From Candidatus Ribeiella danica (GTDB lineage: Bacteria; Chloroflexota; Chloroflexia; Chloroflexales; Roseiflexaceae), in the NCBI GenBank assembly GCA_016717335.1, contig JADKFS010000002.1, forward strand, positions 765,291-829,290: a stretch of 64,000 bases of DNA, written 5' to 3'. The first letter of the stretch is position 1; each line of letters begins with the position of its first letter. A program made the translations under genes and the position numbers. The notes below the pieces were generated by a model that was not told the DNA's origin, ran no database searches, and saw only the letters and a list, made by a program, of their open reading frames with translations. Of this stretch, positions 34,368 to 41,974 are shown piece by piece.

Positions 34368-35032
34368 AGTATCTTCTCACCTCGGGTGGCGTCACAAACC
34401 CGAGCATCCACAACGCGCTCATAGATCTGCTGGGTAAGCCAATCGCCGAGTGCAAGGCCCTCTGCGTCCCGACTGCGCAATGGGGACACCCGATGTGCGG
34501 GCCGACCTCGGTACGGGGCTTCATTGCCGCCGAGCCTAACTCTGACTGGCAGTACATGTCTGGGCTGGGCTGGGCGTCGCTCGGTGTCCTCGAACTCACC
34601 GCATTGCCTTCGATTGGTGCAGAACGCTGGGTTCCGTGGGTTCGAGAGACCGACGTGCTCCTGGTCGATGGCGGCGATGCGACATACCTGTGCCACTGGA
34701 TGCGTGAGTCGGGTCTTGCTGATCTGCTACCTTCGCTGCCCGACACGGTCTGGGTGGGGGTGAGCGCCGGAAGCATGGTGATGACTCCTCGTATCGGGCA
34801 GGACTTCGTCCATTGGCCGTCCGCGCCGGACGACCGCACCCTGGGAGTGGTCGATTTTTCGATCTTCCCGCACCTGGATCTCTTCCCGACCAACACCATG
34901 GCTGACGCCGAACGGTGGGCCGCCGACATCGCGGGTCCGGCATACGTCATCGACGAACAAACCGCCATCAAAGTGGTCGACGGAACTGTCGAGGTCGTCT
35001 CCGAGGGACACTGGAAACTATTTACACCCTAA
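34364..35032 (+). CDS. Peptidase E (S51 family)
   Basis: A serine peptidase that typically cleaves Asp-X dipeptides in the cytosol. The 222-residue product starts MKYLLTSGGVTNPSIHNALI; LLVDGGDATYLCHWMRESGL is the oxyanion/strand motif and GVSAGSMVMTP carries the nucleophile Ser134. FPHLDLFP follows as in the family, where a His completes the site. Length normal. The ATG overlaps the stop of the SRPBCC gene (ATGA). Confidence 0.88.
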   Translation: MKYLLTSGGVTNPSIHNALIDLLGKPIAECKALCVPTAQWGHPMCGPTSVRGFIAAEPNSDWQYMSGLGWASLGVLELTALPSIGAERWVPWVRETDVLLVDGGDATYLCHWMRESGLADLLPSLPDTVWVGVSAGSMVMTPRIGQDFVHWPSAPDDRTLGVVDFSIFPHLDLFPTNTMADAERWAADIAGPAYVIDEQTAIKVVDGTVEVVSEGHWKLFTP

Positions 35033-35328
35033 CGCTGTGCGCCTCGTACAGCCATAGTATACGCTCACTGGAGCCGAGCGGCGGCGTAGAATAGGCGGAC
35101 GCGCATCGGCTGGTCATGGCGCAGGGCTAGGAAGTGTGGACGTGTGCCAGACTATATCCGCACATGGCGGCTAGATAGGCGGACGCTCATCCCGCATTGA
35201 GCGGATGGGACGCCATGCGGCCTACTCGTTATAGTTGGGCGACACAGGGTGAGCACCTCGTGAATTGGGCTCGTGCCCTTGGAGCCAGACGGCGAGCGGC
35301 TCGTCGCGTATCTCGAACGGAGGATACC
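35033..35328. other. Spacer between peptidase E and the cassette gene
   Basis: About 300 bp with no convincing gene. It holds imperfect repeats of AGGCGGACGC-x-CATC (around 35092 and 35177) and a short inverted repeat CATCCCGC/GCGGATG. I looked for a second attC here; GTTGGGC occurs at 35235 but no matching GCCCAAC partner with the internal pair is found. Confidence 0.4.
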
Positions 35329-35886
35329 ATGGGACTCTTGACCTTCAGTATCAACGTCACCCTGGACGGCTGCGTCGACCACCAGGAAGGAATCGCCGAC
35401 GATGAGACGCACGCCTTCTTCACCCACCTCATGGACGAGGGCGGGGCGATGCTCTGGGGCCGCGTCACCTACGAGATGATGGAGAGCTACTGGCCAGCGG
35501 TCGCCCGCGGCGACGCGGAAGCACCGCCGGCGCTGCGCGAGTGGGCGGTCAAGCTGGAGGCCAAGCCGAAGTATGTGGTGTCCTCGACGCGAACGGACTT
35601 CCCCTGGACCAACAGCCACCACATCGCCGGCGACCTGCGCACGGGCGTGCAGAAGCTCAAGGACGCGACACCGGCCGGCGTGCTCCTCGGTAGCGGCAAG
35701 CTCGCGACCGAGCTGGACCGGCTGGATCTGATCGACGAGTACACGTTCCTTGTCCACCCCAGGATCGCCGGCCACGGCCCGACCCTGTACCAGAGCGGGC
35801 TCCCTAGCACGCGACAGCTCGAGCTGGTCTCGGCGAAGCCGCTCCGCTGCGGCGCGGTCGCCATGCACTATCGGCGCGCGCGCTAA
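35329..35886 (+). CDS. Dihydrofolate-reductase-family (RibD C-terminal) protein in a gene cassette
   Basis: The 185-residue product starts MGLLTFSINVTLDGCVDHQE with GGAGG 6 nt before the ATG. AMLWGRVTYEMMESYWPAVA, KYVVSSTRTDFPWTNSHHIA and VLLGSGKLATELDRLDLIDE, then YTFLVHPRIAGHGPTLYQSG are the markers of the RibD_C/DHFR-like NADPH-binding fold. Substrate unknown; such proteins are common in integron cassettes. The stop codon is 20 bp before a clear attC site (35906-35965), which is cassette geometry. Confidence 0.85.
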   Translation: MGLLTFSINVTLDGCVDHQEGIADDETHAFFTHLMDEGGAMLWGRVTYEMMESYWPAVARGDAEAPPALREWAVKLEAKPKYVVSSTRTDFPWTNSHHIAGDLRTGVQKLKDATPAGVLLGSGKLATELDRLDLIDEYTFLVHPRIAGHGPTLYQSGLPSTRQLELVSAKPLRCGAVAMHYRRAR

Positions 35887-35905
35887 CTCGGAGATGGGTC
35901 ATGTC

Positions 35906-35965
35906 GCCCAACAATTCATTCAAGCCGACGCCGCTTCGCGGCGCGGCTTAATTCAGGCGTTGGGC
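35906..35965 (+). other. Integron attC site, aadA type
   Basis: A 60-bp imperfect palindrome starts GCCCAACAATTCATTCAAGC and ends GCGGCTTAATTCAGGCGTTG then GGC. The outer cores are GCCCAAC and GTTGGGC; the central GACGCCGCTTCGCGGCG hairpin is as in attC sites of aadA cassettes (from memory). It folds as an integron-integrase substrate should. No integrase gene is in the window. Confidence 0.9.
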
Positions 35966-36335
35966 GTCACCAGCGTGGAAGGGGTGGTGGGGTGATAACC
36001 CGCCCTATCACGCCCCGGTGTTCGTGCTCACCCACTATCCGCGTGCGCCGATTGTGATGGAAGGCGGCACCACATTCCATTTCGTGACCGATGGCATGCA
36101 CGCCGCGCTCGGCCGCGCCACCGAAGCAGCACAACGCAAAGATATTCGCCTGGCTGGTGGCGTGGCGGCAATCCGTCAATACCTCCAGGCAGGGCTGATT
36201 GACCAGCTGCACCTTGCGATCGCGCCGATTCTGCTTGGTTCGGGTGAATCGCTGTTCTCAGGCATCGACACGCTCAAGCTCGGGTACGTGCTCACAGAGC
36301 ATGTTCAGACGGCAAAGGCAACCCATATTGTTACG
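35966..36335 (+). pseudogene. Dihydrofolate-reductase-family protein, 5' truncated at the attC
   Basis: Open from the attC, the frame reads WKGWWGDNPPYHAPVFVLTH, VMEGGTTFHFVTDGMHAALG, LAGGVAAIRQYLQAGLIDQL and HLAIAPILLGSGESLFSGID: the C-terminal two thirds of a second RibD_C-type protein. No start codon or ribosome-binding site precedes it. The 3' end, after TAKATHIVTIS, changes into a DinB fragment in another frame. Confidence 0.75.
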
Positions 36336-36652
36336 ATCTCACCGGTGAGTTCGCTCCGTGGGCGCCACCGCCCCCGTTCGCGGGCAACCCGCACTGGCTG
36401 TTAACGCGGTTGCCCGCGCCTTGGACGCGCACCGAGCTGCTCGGCTACCTCGACTATTGCCGTACGCGGGTGCGCGACACGCTCGCGAGCATGACCGACG
36501 AGCAGGCGGCGAGACCCCTGCCGCAAGCTCATCGTTATAGCGGTCAGCCGCACGCCTGGATCATTATGGGCGCCGTCGGGCACACAATCGAGCACGCGGC
36601 GCAGATCAGGCAGCTCATCACTGCCGTAGAGATGTGGCAGGGTCGCACATGA
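36335..36652 (+). pseudogene. DinB-family protein, 5' truncated
   Basis: The frame DLTGEFAPWAPPPPFAGNPH, then WTRTELLGYLDYCRTRVRDT and SGQPHAWIIMGAVGHTIEHA, is the C-terminal half of a DinB protein (His in GHTIEHAAQI). It has no start and is joined directly to the preceding fragment. Its stop overlaps the start of the winged-helix gene by 4 bp, an original operon join that survived. Confidence 0.7.
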
Positions 36653-37674
36653 CAATCGGATTGGAACTCACCCGTTCGCAGATTCTCGCCTTCCGGCGCC
36701 GTGCCGCATCGCTCGATGAGCGGCTGCCACGCGGCCAGGGCGCGCTGCGGCGTGCGGCGTGGGCAGGCCTGCAAGACAGTATGCCGCGCGCCGCGCTGCT
36801 CTCGATCCATGCGCGCATGGCCGGTACCGAACCTGAAACCTGGGAGAATCCTTCCCTTATCCAGATCTGGGGACCCCGGTTCAGTGCCTATGTCGTGGCG
36901 ACATGCGATCTCGCGGTCTTTACCCTCGGCAGGCTGCCGGATGAACAAGGGCCACGAAAGCGCGCTCAGGGTATCGCCGCTCGGTTGCAGGTGGCGCTCG
37001 CCGGAAGACGGATGACATATGGCGCTGCGGCACGCGCTATGGGGGCAAAGCATCCTAATCAACTGCGGTACGCCGCGCCAACCGGAACCGTCGTGATCCG
37101 CTGGGATGGGTCGCATCAACCCGACATCTGGAACGTGCCGGCACCTGACATCGACCCGCACGAAGCACGCCTTGAACTTGCCCGGCGGTATGTGCACATA
37201 TTCGGCCCCGCTACGCCCGACGCCTTCGCGACGTGGGCGGGCATTGGACTGGTTTCCGGTATGGCTGCATTCGAAACGCTGGGCACGTCGCTGACGCAGG
37301 TGCGCACACCGATCGGAGCAGCATGGATCCTGAGCCAGGATGAAGCTCTGTTCCGATCGGCGCCTGGTTCGGCAGCGCCGGCCCGGCTCTTGCCGAGCGG
37401 CGATAGCTGGTTCTTACTGCAAGGCGCCGACCGCGAACTCCTGGTGCCCGACGAGCGTCAGCGCCGCGCGCTGTGGACATCGCGTGTCTGGCCGGGCGCC
37501 CTACTCGTCGACGGTGAGACGGTCGGCATTTGGCGGCGCGCAGGGCATATACTCACGATCCAGCCATGGCAACCTCTTTCCCAAACACAGCGCTATGCAG
37601 TCGAAGCGGAGGCGGCATCGCTGCCCCTGCCCGGGGTTGCTCGACCCATGGATGTTCGCTGGGATGACGGCTGA
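36649..37674 (+). CDS. Winged-helix DNA-binding protein, AlkZ-like
   Basis: The 341-residue product begins MTIGLELTRSQILAFRRRAA and has AGLQDSMPRAALLSIHARMA, IQIWGPRFSAYVVATCDLAV, RYVHIFGPATPDAFATWAGI and LPSGDSWFLLQGADRELLVP, then VDGETVGIWRRAG: the order of motifs in the AlkZ/YcaQ-type winged-helix family (DUF1006), whose members include DNA glycosylases for crosslinks. The QxQ-type catalytic motif of YcaQ is not evident, so glycosylase activity is uncertain. It starts within the stop of the DinB fragment (ATGA). Confidence 0.8.
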   Translation: MTIGLELTRSQILAFRRRAASLDERLPRGQGALRRAAWAGLQDSMPRAALLSIHARMAGTEPETWENPSLIQIWGPRFSAYVVATCDLAVFTLGRLPDEQGPRKRAQGIAARLQVALAGRRMTYGAAARAMGAKHPNQLRYAAPTGTVVIRWDGSHQPDIWNVPAPDIDPHEARLELARRYVHIFGPATPDAFATWAGIGLVSGMAAFETLGTSLTQVRTPIGAAWILSQDEALFRSAPGSAAPARLLPSGDSWFLLQGADRELLVPDERQRRALWTSRVWPGALLVDGETVGIWRRAGHILTIQPWQPLSQTQRYAVEAEAASLPLPGVARPMDVRWDDG

Positions 37675-37795
37675 GACAAGGCTGCTCCATAGAAGGCCAG
37701 ATGTACTACCTGCTGTATACTTGTCGGGGTGGAGGAGGGAGGTCGCCGAACAAAGCAATGCAGTTGACGCCTTCGGACAGGAGCAGTAACAGAAT

Positions 37796-37954
37796 ATGGA
37801 AGTCTCGTTGAGCAACACACCGCAACTCGGCGCCCCGCCACGGCGCATGAGCGTCGACGCAGAGCTGGTGCGCCGGCTCGTGGCCGACCAGTTCCCGCAG
37901 TGGGCCAGCCTCCCTGTCCGGATGGTGGCAAACGGTGGCTGGGACAATCTGTGA
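37796..37954 (+). pseudogene. N-terminal stub of an aminoglycoside-phosphotransferase-family gene
   Basis: The frame has MSVDAELVRRLVADQFPQWA and VRMVANGGWDNL then a stop. In APH-family proteins this segment (ending GGWDN) continues into the nucleotide-binding strand. Here it meets the tail of an unrelated minus-strand gene at 37955, so about 85% of the protein is missing. Confidence 0.7.
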
Positions 37955-38202
37955 CTTCCTCGAAAAGCTCCTGCATCGCCCGCTCGTCGGTGATGCCGCG
38001 CTCTTCGGCGTAGGCCCGCGCGAGGCGTCAGGCGCTCGCGCCGCGGGCGCACGGTAGTTCTCCAGATGTCTTTTTCTGGAGCGTGTACTTGCTGACCTCG
38101 GCGCGTCGGGCAAGCTCGGCTTTGGAGAGCCCTGCGCGTTCGATCTTCTGAGCCGGAAGGATCTCTACGGCGATGACGAGCGCTGCTGAACCGCTCTTCA
38201 AC
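37955..38202 (-). pseudogene. Remnant of a small HTH or RHH regulator
   Basis: On the minus strand, KIERAGLSKAELARRAEVSK then YTLQK (about 38160-38085) is followed, after a frame change, by RLARAYAEERGITDERAMQE then LFEEV (to about 37957). The parts look like one small DNA-binding antitoxin or regulator. The 5' end is cut by the duplicated segment starting at 38203 and the 3' end by the APH stub. Confidence 0.5.
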
Positions 38203-38562
38203 GCATAGCAAGAGCGAAAACACGAGAGGAAGTGATGATCGACGAGCTCTACGGCGCCAGCTCGATCGTCGAGCGGCTCCAGCACAGCGGCGCTTGGTAC
38301 CGCGCAGTCGAGGTGGAGTGGGTGTACGTCGATCGCGCGCGACCGATCGCGCCCTACCCGACGCTGATCGCGGACTATCACCGGCTCGGCGACTCGGAGC
38401 GCATCCGCGCCGAGCAGTACATGGACGAGCTGTTTACGGCGGCGGAGTTCGAGCTGCTGCGGCGCCATTTCGCCGACCGGCTCGGGCTTGTGGTGCACAT
38501 GGGTGTCATCCCAATTCCGATGCTCGCGGAGCCCGAGCCGGGATTGTTCATGGCGAACCCGG
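38203..38562. repeat. Direct duplication, copy B
   Basis: This copy matches 32281-32639 in the same orientation at about 94%, 5.9 kb apart. The shared segment starts in the leader of the unknown 155-aa gene and ends inside it. The DNA between the copies is the cassette-like region, so the two may have bounded a recombination event. Confidence 0.85.
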
Positions 38563-38699
38563 CGCAACACATGCTCGAGGTTGACCAGGGCGGCAAGGCC
38601 GGCTGGTACACGCTGGCCGACCCTGATGCCGCGCTGCTGCCCTTCCGCGTCGCGGCGTGGTATCACGTCGGCCGGTGCGCGGTGGAAGGCTCGGCGTGA
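38235..38699 (+). CDS. Unknown 154-aa protein
   Basis: GAGAGGA lies 6 nt before ATG 38235. The product MIDELYGASSIVERLQHSGA, YRAVEVEWVYVDRARPIAPY, HRLGDSERIRAEQYMDELFT, LEVDQGGKAGWYTLADPDAA then LLPFRVAAWYHVGRC has no domain I recognise. It is acidic and soluble. Start and leader are shared with the broken copy at 32281. The 5' 328 bp lie in the duplicated segment; the last 137 bp are unique to this copy. Confidence 0.6.
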   Translation: MIDELYGASSIVERLQHSGAWYRAVEVEWVYVDRARPIAPYPTLIADYHRLGDSERIRAEQYMDELFTAAEFELLRRHFADRLGLVVHMGVIPIPMLAEPEPGLFMANPAQHMLEVDQGGKAGWYTLADPDAALLPFRVAAWYHVGRCAVEGSA

Positions 38700-39038
38700 G
38701 GGTGAGTCCGCAAGCGCACCAGGCCCACCGGCGACGTGTCGGCAGGCCTGGCGCCGGTGCCGGAGCCTACTGCCCGTACACCTCGTTGCCGAGCAGCCCC
38801 AGCTGCACGCCCTGCGCGCCGTGGTCCTCGAAGCGCGCGCCGCGAGCACCACCGCGTCGAGCAGCGTAATCGGCAGCTGCTCGGCCGGGGCACGCACATG
38901 GAGATCTGTAGGGGTGCATATTGTTCAAGGCGACGACAAAGGGGTTGGGCTAGCCCAACCCCTTTGTCGTCAGGGTAGCGACGCATCACGGCTAGCGCGC
39001 GACCAGGCGACGCTGGCCAACGGTGGAGGCCCGATCAA
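38700..39038. other. Spacer with short gene ends and a 40-bp perfect palindrome
   Basis: On the minus strand, 38769-38850 encodes what looks like a protein C-terminus (RFEDHGAQGVQLGLLGNEVY then GQ, stop) without the rest of a gene. A perfect 40-bp palindrome lies at 38932-38971: GACGACAAAGGGGTTGGGCT and its exact complement, no loop. It could be a terminator for both strands. Confidence 0.55.
38932..38971. terminator. 40-bp perfect palindrome, probable bidirectional terminator
   Basis: GACGACAAAGGGGTTGGGCT followed immediately by its reverse complement. In RNA the stem would be about 18 bp. It is placed between a plus-strand gene end (38699) and a minus-strand fragment end (39039), where a shared terminator is expected. 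Confidence 0.5.
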
Positions 39039-39215
39039 TCAGTCTTGCCAGTAGCTGACGAGCTGACCCTGCGTATTGTACAAGGCCCCGTCATCCCTAT
39101 CGCCGTTTGCCCAGATATTCCCGGTTGGCCCATCGAATACCTTCTGCTCGCCAGGGGCAAGCGGGCCGCCGAGCGGGTGCTCCTGGTTGCCCTTGATGCT
39201 GCACATAGGCAGGCG
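39039..39215 (-). pseudogene. C-terminal fragment of a lamin-tail-like domain
   Basis: On the minus strand, PLGGPLAPGEQKVFDGPTGN then IWANGDRDDGALYNTQGQLV and SYWQD, stop, matches the end of lamin-tail domains (L-A-P-G-E...W-x-N-x-G-D...L-Y-x-x-x-G-x-L-V-S). The rest of the domain is absent; upstream of about 39215 no related sequence follows. Gene relic. Confidence 0.5.
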
Positions 39216-39327
39216 AGGGATTCGGCTACTAGAGAAACGTGCGAATCGGCGATTTTCGCACACCATGCCCGAACAAGGATGGGATCGGCCGGCGAGCGGA
39301 GGCGCTGCCATGCTATAATATCGCGCG

Positions 39328-39531
39328 AATCTGCCGATCAAGCGCGGCCAGCGTGTCGAGATGATTGTGTTGCCCAAGCCGCCTGCCACCAGCGAGCGCC
39401 CGCCACTCACTGCGGCCGGCCTGCTGTCCTCCGGTCTAGTTGGCCTGTGGGAAGGGCGCGAGGACATCGCCGATAGCTCGGCGTTCGCCCGCCAGCTGCG
39501 CGACCAGGCGCAGCACCGCAATCGCTCGTAG
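39328..39531 (+). pseudogene. VapB-like antitoxin remnant followed by a VapC stub
   Basis: The frame NLPIKRGQRVEMIVLPKPPA, then PLTAAGLLSSGLVGLWEGRE and ADSSAFARQLRDQAQHRN, stop, looks like a short VapB-type antitoxin (AbrB-like strand, then a helical toxin-binding tail). A stop precedes it and there is no start, so the 5' end is lost. Right after the stop, PLLLLDTAIMLDAAI (39532-39576) resembles the first strand of a PIN-domain toxin, then homology ends. Confidence 0.5.
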
Positions 39532-39659
39532 CCGCTGCTGCTGCTCGACACCGCTATCATGTTGGACGCTGCCATCAATGTGCAACCAGGAATGTGGTAT
39601 GGTACAATCAAACAATCTGGTCTTGCGACAACGCCATCACGATCTGGCACGCTTGGGAA

Positions 39660-39893
39660 ATGAATATGGACAAATCCTACCGCGCTATCATTACCATTAA
39701 TCCGAACATCCGAAGCGGCAAACCAACTATTCGGGGACTCCGCTACACGGTCTATGATATCTTGTCCTATCTTGCCGCTGGCATGTCGGTCGCAGAAATC
39801 CTTGATGATTTTCCCGATTTGACTGCGGAAGATATTCAGGCGTGCCTGAGCTTTGCTGCGGACCGCGACCATCACATCCTTGTGGCAGCATGA
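39660..39893 (+). CDS. DUF433 antitoxin
   Basis: The 77-residue product (MNMDKSYRAIITINPNIRSG, TIRGLRYTVYDILSYLAAGM, VAEILDDFPDLTAEDIQACL, SFAADRDHH) is a typical DUF433 protein, a winged-helix antitoxin partner of DUF5615 PIN-like toxins. A second start is at 39666. Its stop overlaps the toxin's ATG (ATGA at 39890). The toxin is cut short, so the antitoxin may be an orphan. Confidence 0.88.
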   Translation: MNMDKSYRAIITINPNIRSGKPTIRGLRYTVYDILSYLAAGMSVAEILDDFPDLTAEDIQACLSFAADRDHHILVAA

Positions 39894-39985
39894 AACTGCT
39901 CTTTGATCATCATCTATCCCGCAAGCTCGTCGGACGACTTGAAGATCTGTTCCCAGGTTCAAGCCATGTCGTTTTCCGTGGCTAA
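39890..39985 (+). pseudogene. DUF5615 PIN-like toxin, truncated after 31 residues
   Basis: MKLLFDHHLSRKLVGRLEDL then FPGSSHVVFRG, stop. This is the first quarter of a DUF5615 toxin, including the first Asp; the remaining acidic residues of the PIN fold are missing. The following 180 bp show no continuation. Confidence 0.75.
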
Positions 39986-40135
39986 GGCGCTGCGCGTGCT
40001 GTCCTTCATCGTTCGCTCCCGCATCATCGTGTGGTCTAGCACGGCATCAGCGTCGAGCATGGTGATGCCGCCGGAGTAGCACCCGCGCTTTCGAAGGCCG
40101 GCGGGCACTGGCGCTGCTCGAAGTCAAAGAGCAAC

Positions 40136-40491
40136 GGCTTCGGGACCTGGAAGCGCTGGATCTCCTCATTGCTGCGCTCCTCGTGCCAACCAAGCTCGCA
40201 TATCCGACTCATGCTCTTCATGGAAATGGGCGAAGAAATCACTCGGTTTGACGGACTCAGCTTCCAACCATGGAAGATAGCGCGCTGGATCGCTGAGGAC
40301 TGCATCGGGTAAACCTTCGATGGCGGCGAACATCTGCTGAAAGCGGTCGAGGTGGAACTGCCGGGCGTGCCGGGGAACAGCGCGGCGATCGCCGGCGGCG
40401 GCGCTGCCGTGGTGGGGATAGATGGCAACGTTACGGCACACAGGAGCAAGCAGGTGAGTAGGAGCGCGCGAAAGTGGTAGTGAGCGGGCAT
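40136..40491 (-). pseudogene. Secreted-protein remnant with a frameshift
   Basis: The minus strand has a signal peptide, MPAHYHFRALLLTCLLLCAV then PTTAAPPPAIAALFPGTP, and after a frame change near 40375 a helical stretch, RQFHLDRFQQMFAAIEGLPD, AVLSDPARYLPWLEAESVKP then SDFFAHFHEEHESDMRAWLA, ending about 40166. Homology cannot be named. The break may be an indel error. Confidence 0.4.
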
Positions 40492-40592
40492 TGGAGACCT
40501 CAACAACTTCGGAGCAGGTGGTGGTCAGGTGTCGAATGGCGGAGAGGTTACGGCGACAGCTCGAGTGTATCAGAGTGCATCAGAACGGGCAC

Positions 40593-40655
40593 AGTATTCG
40601 GGCTCTTTGGGACTTCCCGTGGAACACAGGTGTTATACTACCGCATCAGAAAGCC
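40593..40655 (+). repeat. 63-bp dispersed sequence, inverted pair left copy
   Basis: GGCTCTTTGGGACTTCCCGT begins a stretch that matches the reverse complement of 41654-41716 and, more loosely, 63028-63089. With the copy at 41654 it faces inward around the IS5 element, as terminal inverted repeats of an older element would. Confidence 0.55.
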
Positions 40656-40711
40656 AAAGTCGTGCAACAGTTGGCGCTCGAATCAGGTCAAAATCCCGAG
40701 GAATTCTTTTA

Positions 40712-41653
40712 GAGGCTGTCTAAAAATTCAGGTGTGCTCTCTACGGTTTAAGCGGTAGAGCATCATCCGAATAGAAGCGATAGAGACATCCGTCTCACTT
40801 GATGTCGTTTTTCGCTCATATTCCTTGCTTAACAGACGATAGCGGCCAAACCACCCAAAGGTGCGTTCAACAATCCAGCGCTTGGGCAAGGCATACCATC
40901 CTTTTCGTTTCCGGTCTCGCCGAACAAGCTCAAGGGCAAAACGAAACAGACGTCCGACGGTTTCCACGAAATCGTTCCATCCATAGGCGCTATCCGCAAT
41001 AATCTTCTTCAACCGCGGGCATTTTCGCTGCGCAATGCGAAATACATCAGCCGCACCTTCATAATCGGGAATATCGGCCGCATGGACAAAGATGACCAGC
41101 AAGAGCCCAAGGATGTCGACCAAGATATGACGCTTGCGCCCGTTAACCTGTTTTCCACCATCATAGCCACGCTCACCACCTGCTTCCGTCGCTTTGCGCG
41201 ATTGACTGTCAACAATACCGAGCGTCGGTTCGGGATCGCGCCCTTCTGCTTCGCGCACGTGTTTGCACAGCGTATCGTTGATGCGCTCCCAAGTACCATC
41301 TTCCGTCCAGAGATCGTAGTAGTACCAGACGTGCCGCCAATCAGGAAAGTCGGTGGGAAGCATGCGCCATTGGCAGCCGGTTTTCGTACGGTAGAAGAGT
41401 GCATTGACAACTTCACGCAGATTAACGGTGCGTTTGCGCCCAGCTCCATCAGGCTTGAGCGTAAACGGTGCAATGATCGCCCAGTCTGCATCGGTACAGT
41501 CGCTCGGATAGCGTTTTGCTGGCTGTGGCGCATGTGCGGTGTTCGCATAGGTGCTTTTGGACATCTGGTCCTCCTGCTCTGCTCGGCGACGGCGAAGCTT
41601 TGCCGAACACTACAGCAAGAGGCGTACCTGCTACCGGATTTTTGGACAGCCTC
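40712..41653. mobile_element. Intact IS5-family insertion sequence
   Basis: Ends are GAGGCTGTCTAAAAATTCAG (left) and, reverse-complemented, GAGGCTGTCCAAAAATCCGG (right). The 942-bp element is flanked by TTA on both sides (40709-40711, 41654-41656), a 3-bp target duplication. One complete transposase fills it. Probably active. Confidence 0.92.
40728..41564 (-). CDS. IS5-family transposase
   Basis: The 278-residue product has the family layout: YPSDCTDADWAIIAPF at the start, TGCQWRMLPTDFPDWRHVWY, the first Asp in LGIVDSQSRKA, the second in IIADSAYGWND and the DDE Glu in RWIVERTFGWFGRYRLLSKE. Unlike most nearby genes it has no frameshift and a lower G+C (about 52%), which points to recent arrival. 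Confidence 0.95.
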   Translation of the reverse strand: MSKSTYANTAHAPQPAKRYPSDCTDADWAIIAPFTLKPDGAGRKRTVNLREVVNALFYRTKTGCQWRMLPTDFPDWRHVWYYYDLWTEDGTWERINDTLCKHVREAEGRDPEPTLGIVDSQSRKATEAGGERGYDGGKQVNGRKRHILVDILGLLLVIFVHAADIPDYEGAADVFRIAQRKCPRLKKIIADSAYGWNDFVETVGRLFRFALELVRRDRKRKGWYALPKRWIVERTFGWFGRYRLLSKEYERKTTSSETDVSIASIRMMLYRLNRREHT

Positions 41654-41716
41654 TTAGGCTCTGTGATGCCGAATAGGCGTAAAACCCCACGGGAAGTCCT
41701 GGAGAGCCAGTATTCG
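41654..41716 (-). repeat. 63-bp dispersed sequence, inverted pair right copy
   Basis: Reverse complement reads GGCTCTCCAGGACTTCCCGT, then a GGTTTTACGCCTATTCGGCA stretch. It pairs with 40593-40655. The 90 bp from here to 41806 hold nothing else recognised. Confidence 0.55.
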
Positions 41717-41805
41717 CTCTTCAAGGTGTTCACCATTCGACCTCTACCTACTACCCGATTTAAGATGCGCTCGCCCTGACGCTACCCTGCGGCGTTGCCC
41801 TCGAT

Positions 41806-41970
41806 TTAAATAGCAATTTGATCGATACTAGCCGCTGTATACGAAGCATCACACAGCAAGGCTTCTTTCGTGACAACTCCGATTGCGTCCCAGTGACCTT
41901 GATAGCCTTGAGGCCCTCTTCGACGTGTGTCAGTTCCGTGACCTTGTTCTTCTCGCAGTTCAAGACTCAT
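41806..41970 (-). CDS. Unknown 54-aa protein at the end of the STAND operon
   Basis: The frame opens 5 bp after the stop of the STAND-kinase gene: MSLELREEQGHGTDTRRRGP, then GHWDAIGVVTKEALLCDASY and TAASIDQIAI, stop. It is close enough to share the transcript. No family is recognised, and the first half is polar and low in hydrophobics; the second looks like a small helix. It may be a real small gene or the truncated start of a longer one cut by the mobile DNA beyond 41806. Confidence 0.45.
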   Translation of the reverse strand: MSLELREEQGHGTDTRRRGPQGYQGHWDAIGVVTKEALLCDASYTAASIDQIAI

Positions 41971-41974
41971 AGCA

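Noticed and set aside
35033..35328. A second attC upstream of the cassette gene
   Set aside because: GTTGGGC occurs at 35235, but no partner core and no internal hairpin at the right distance are seen.
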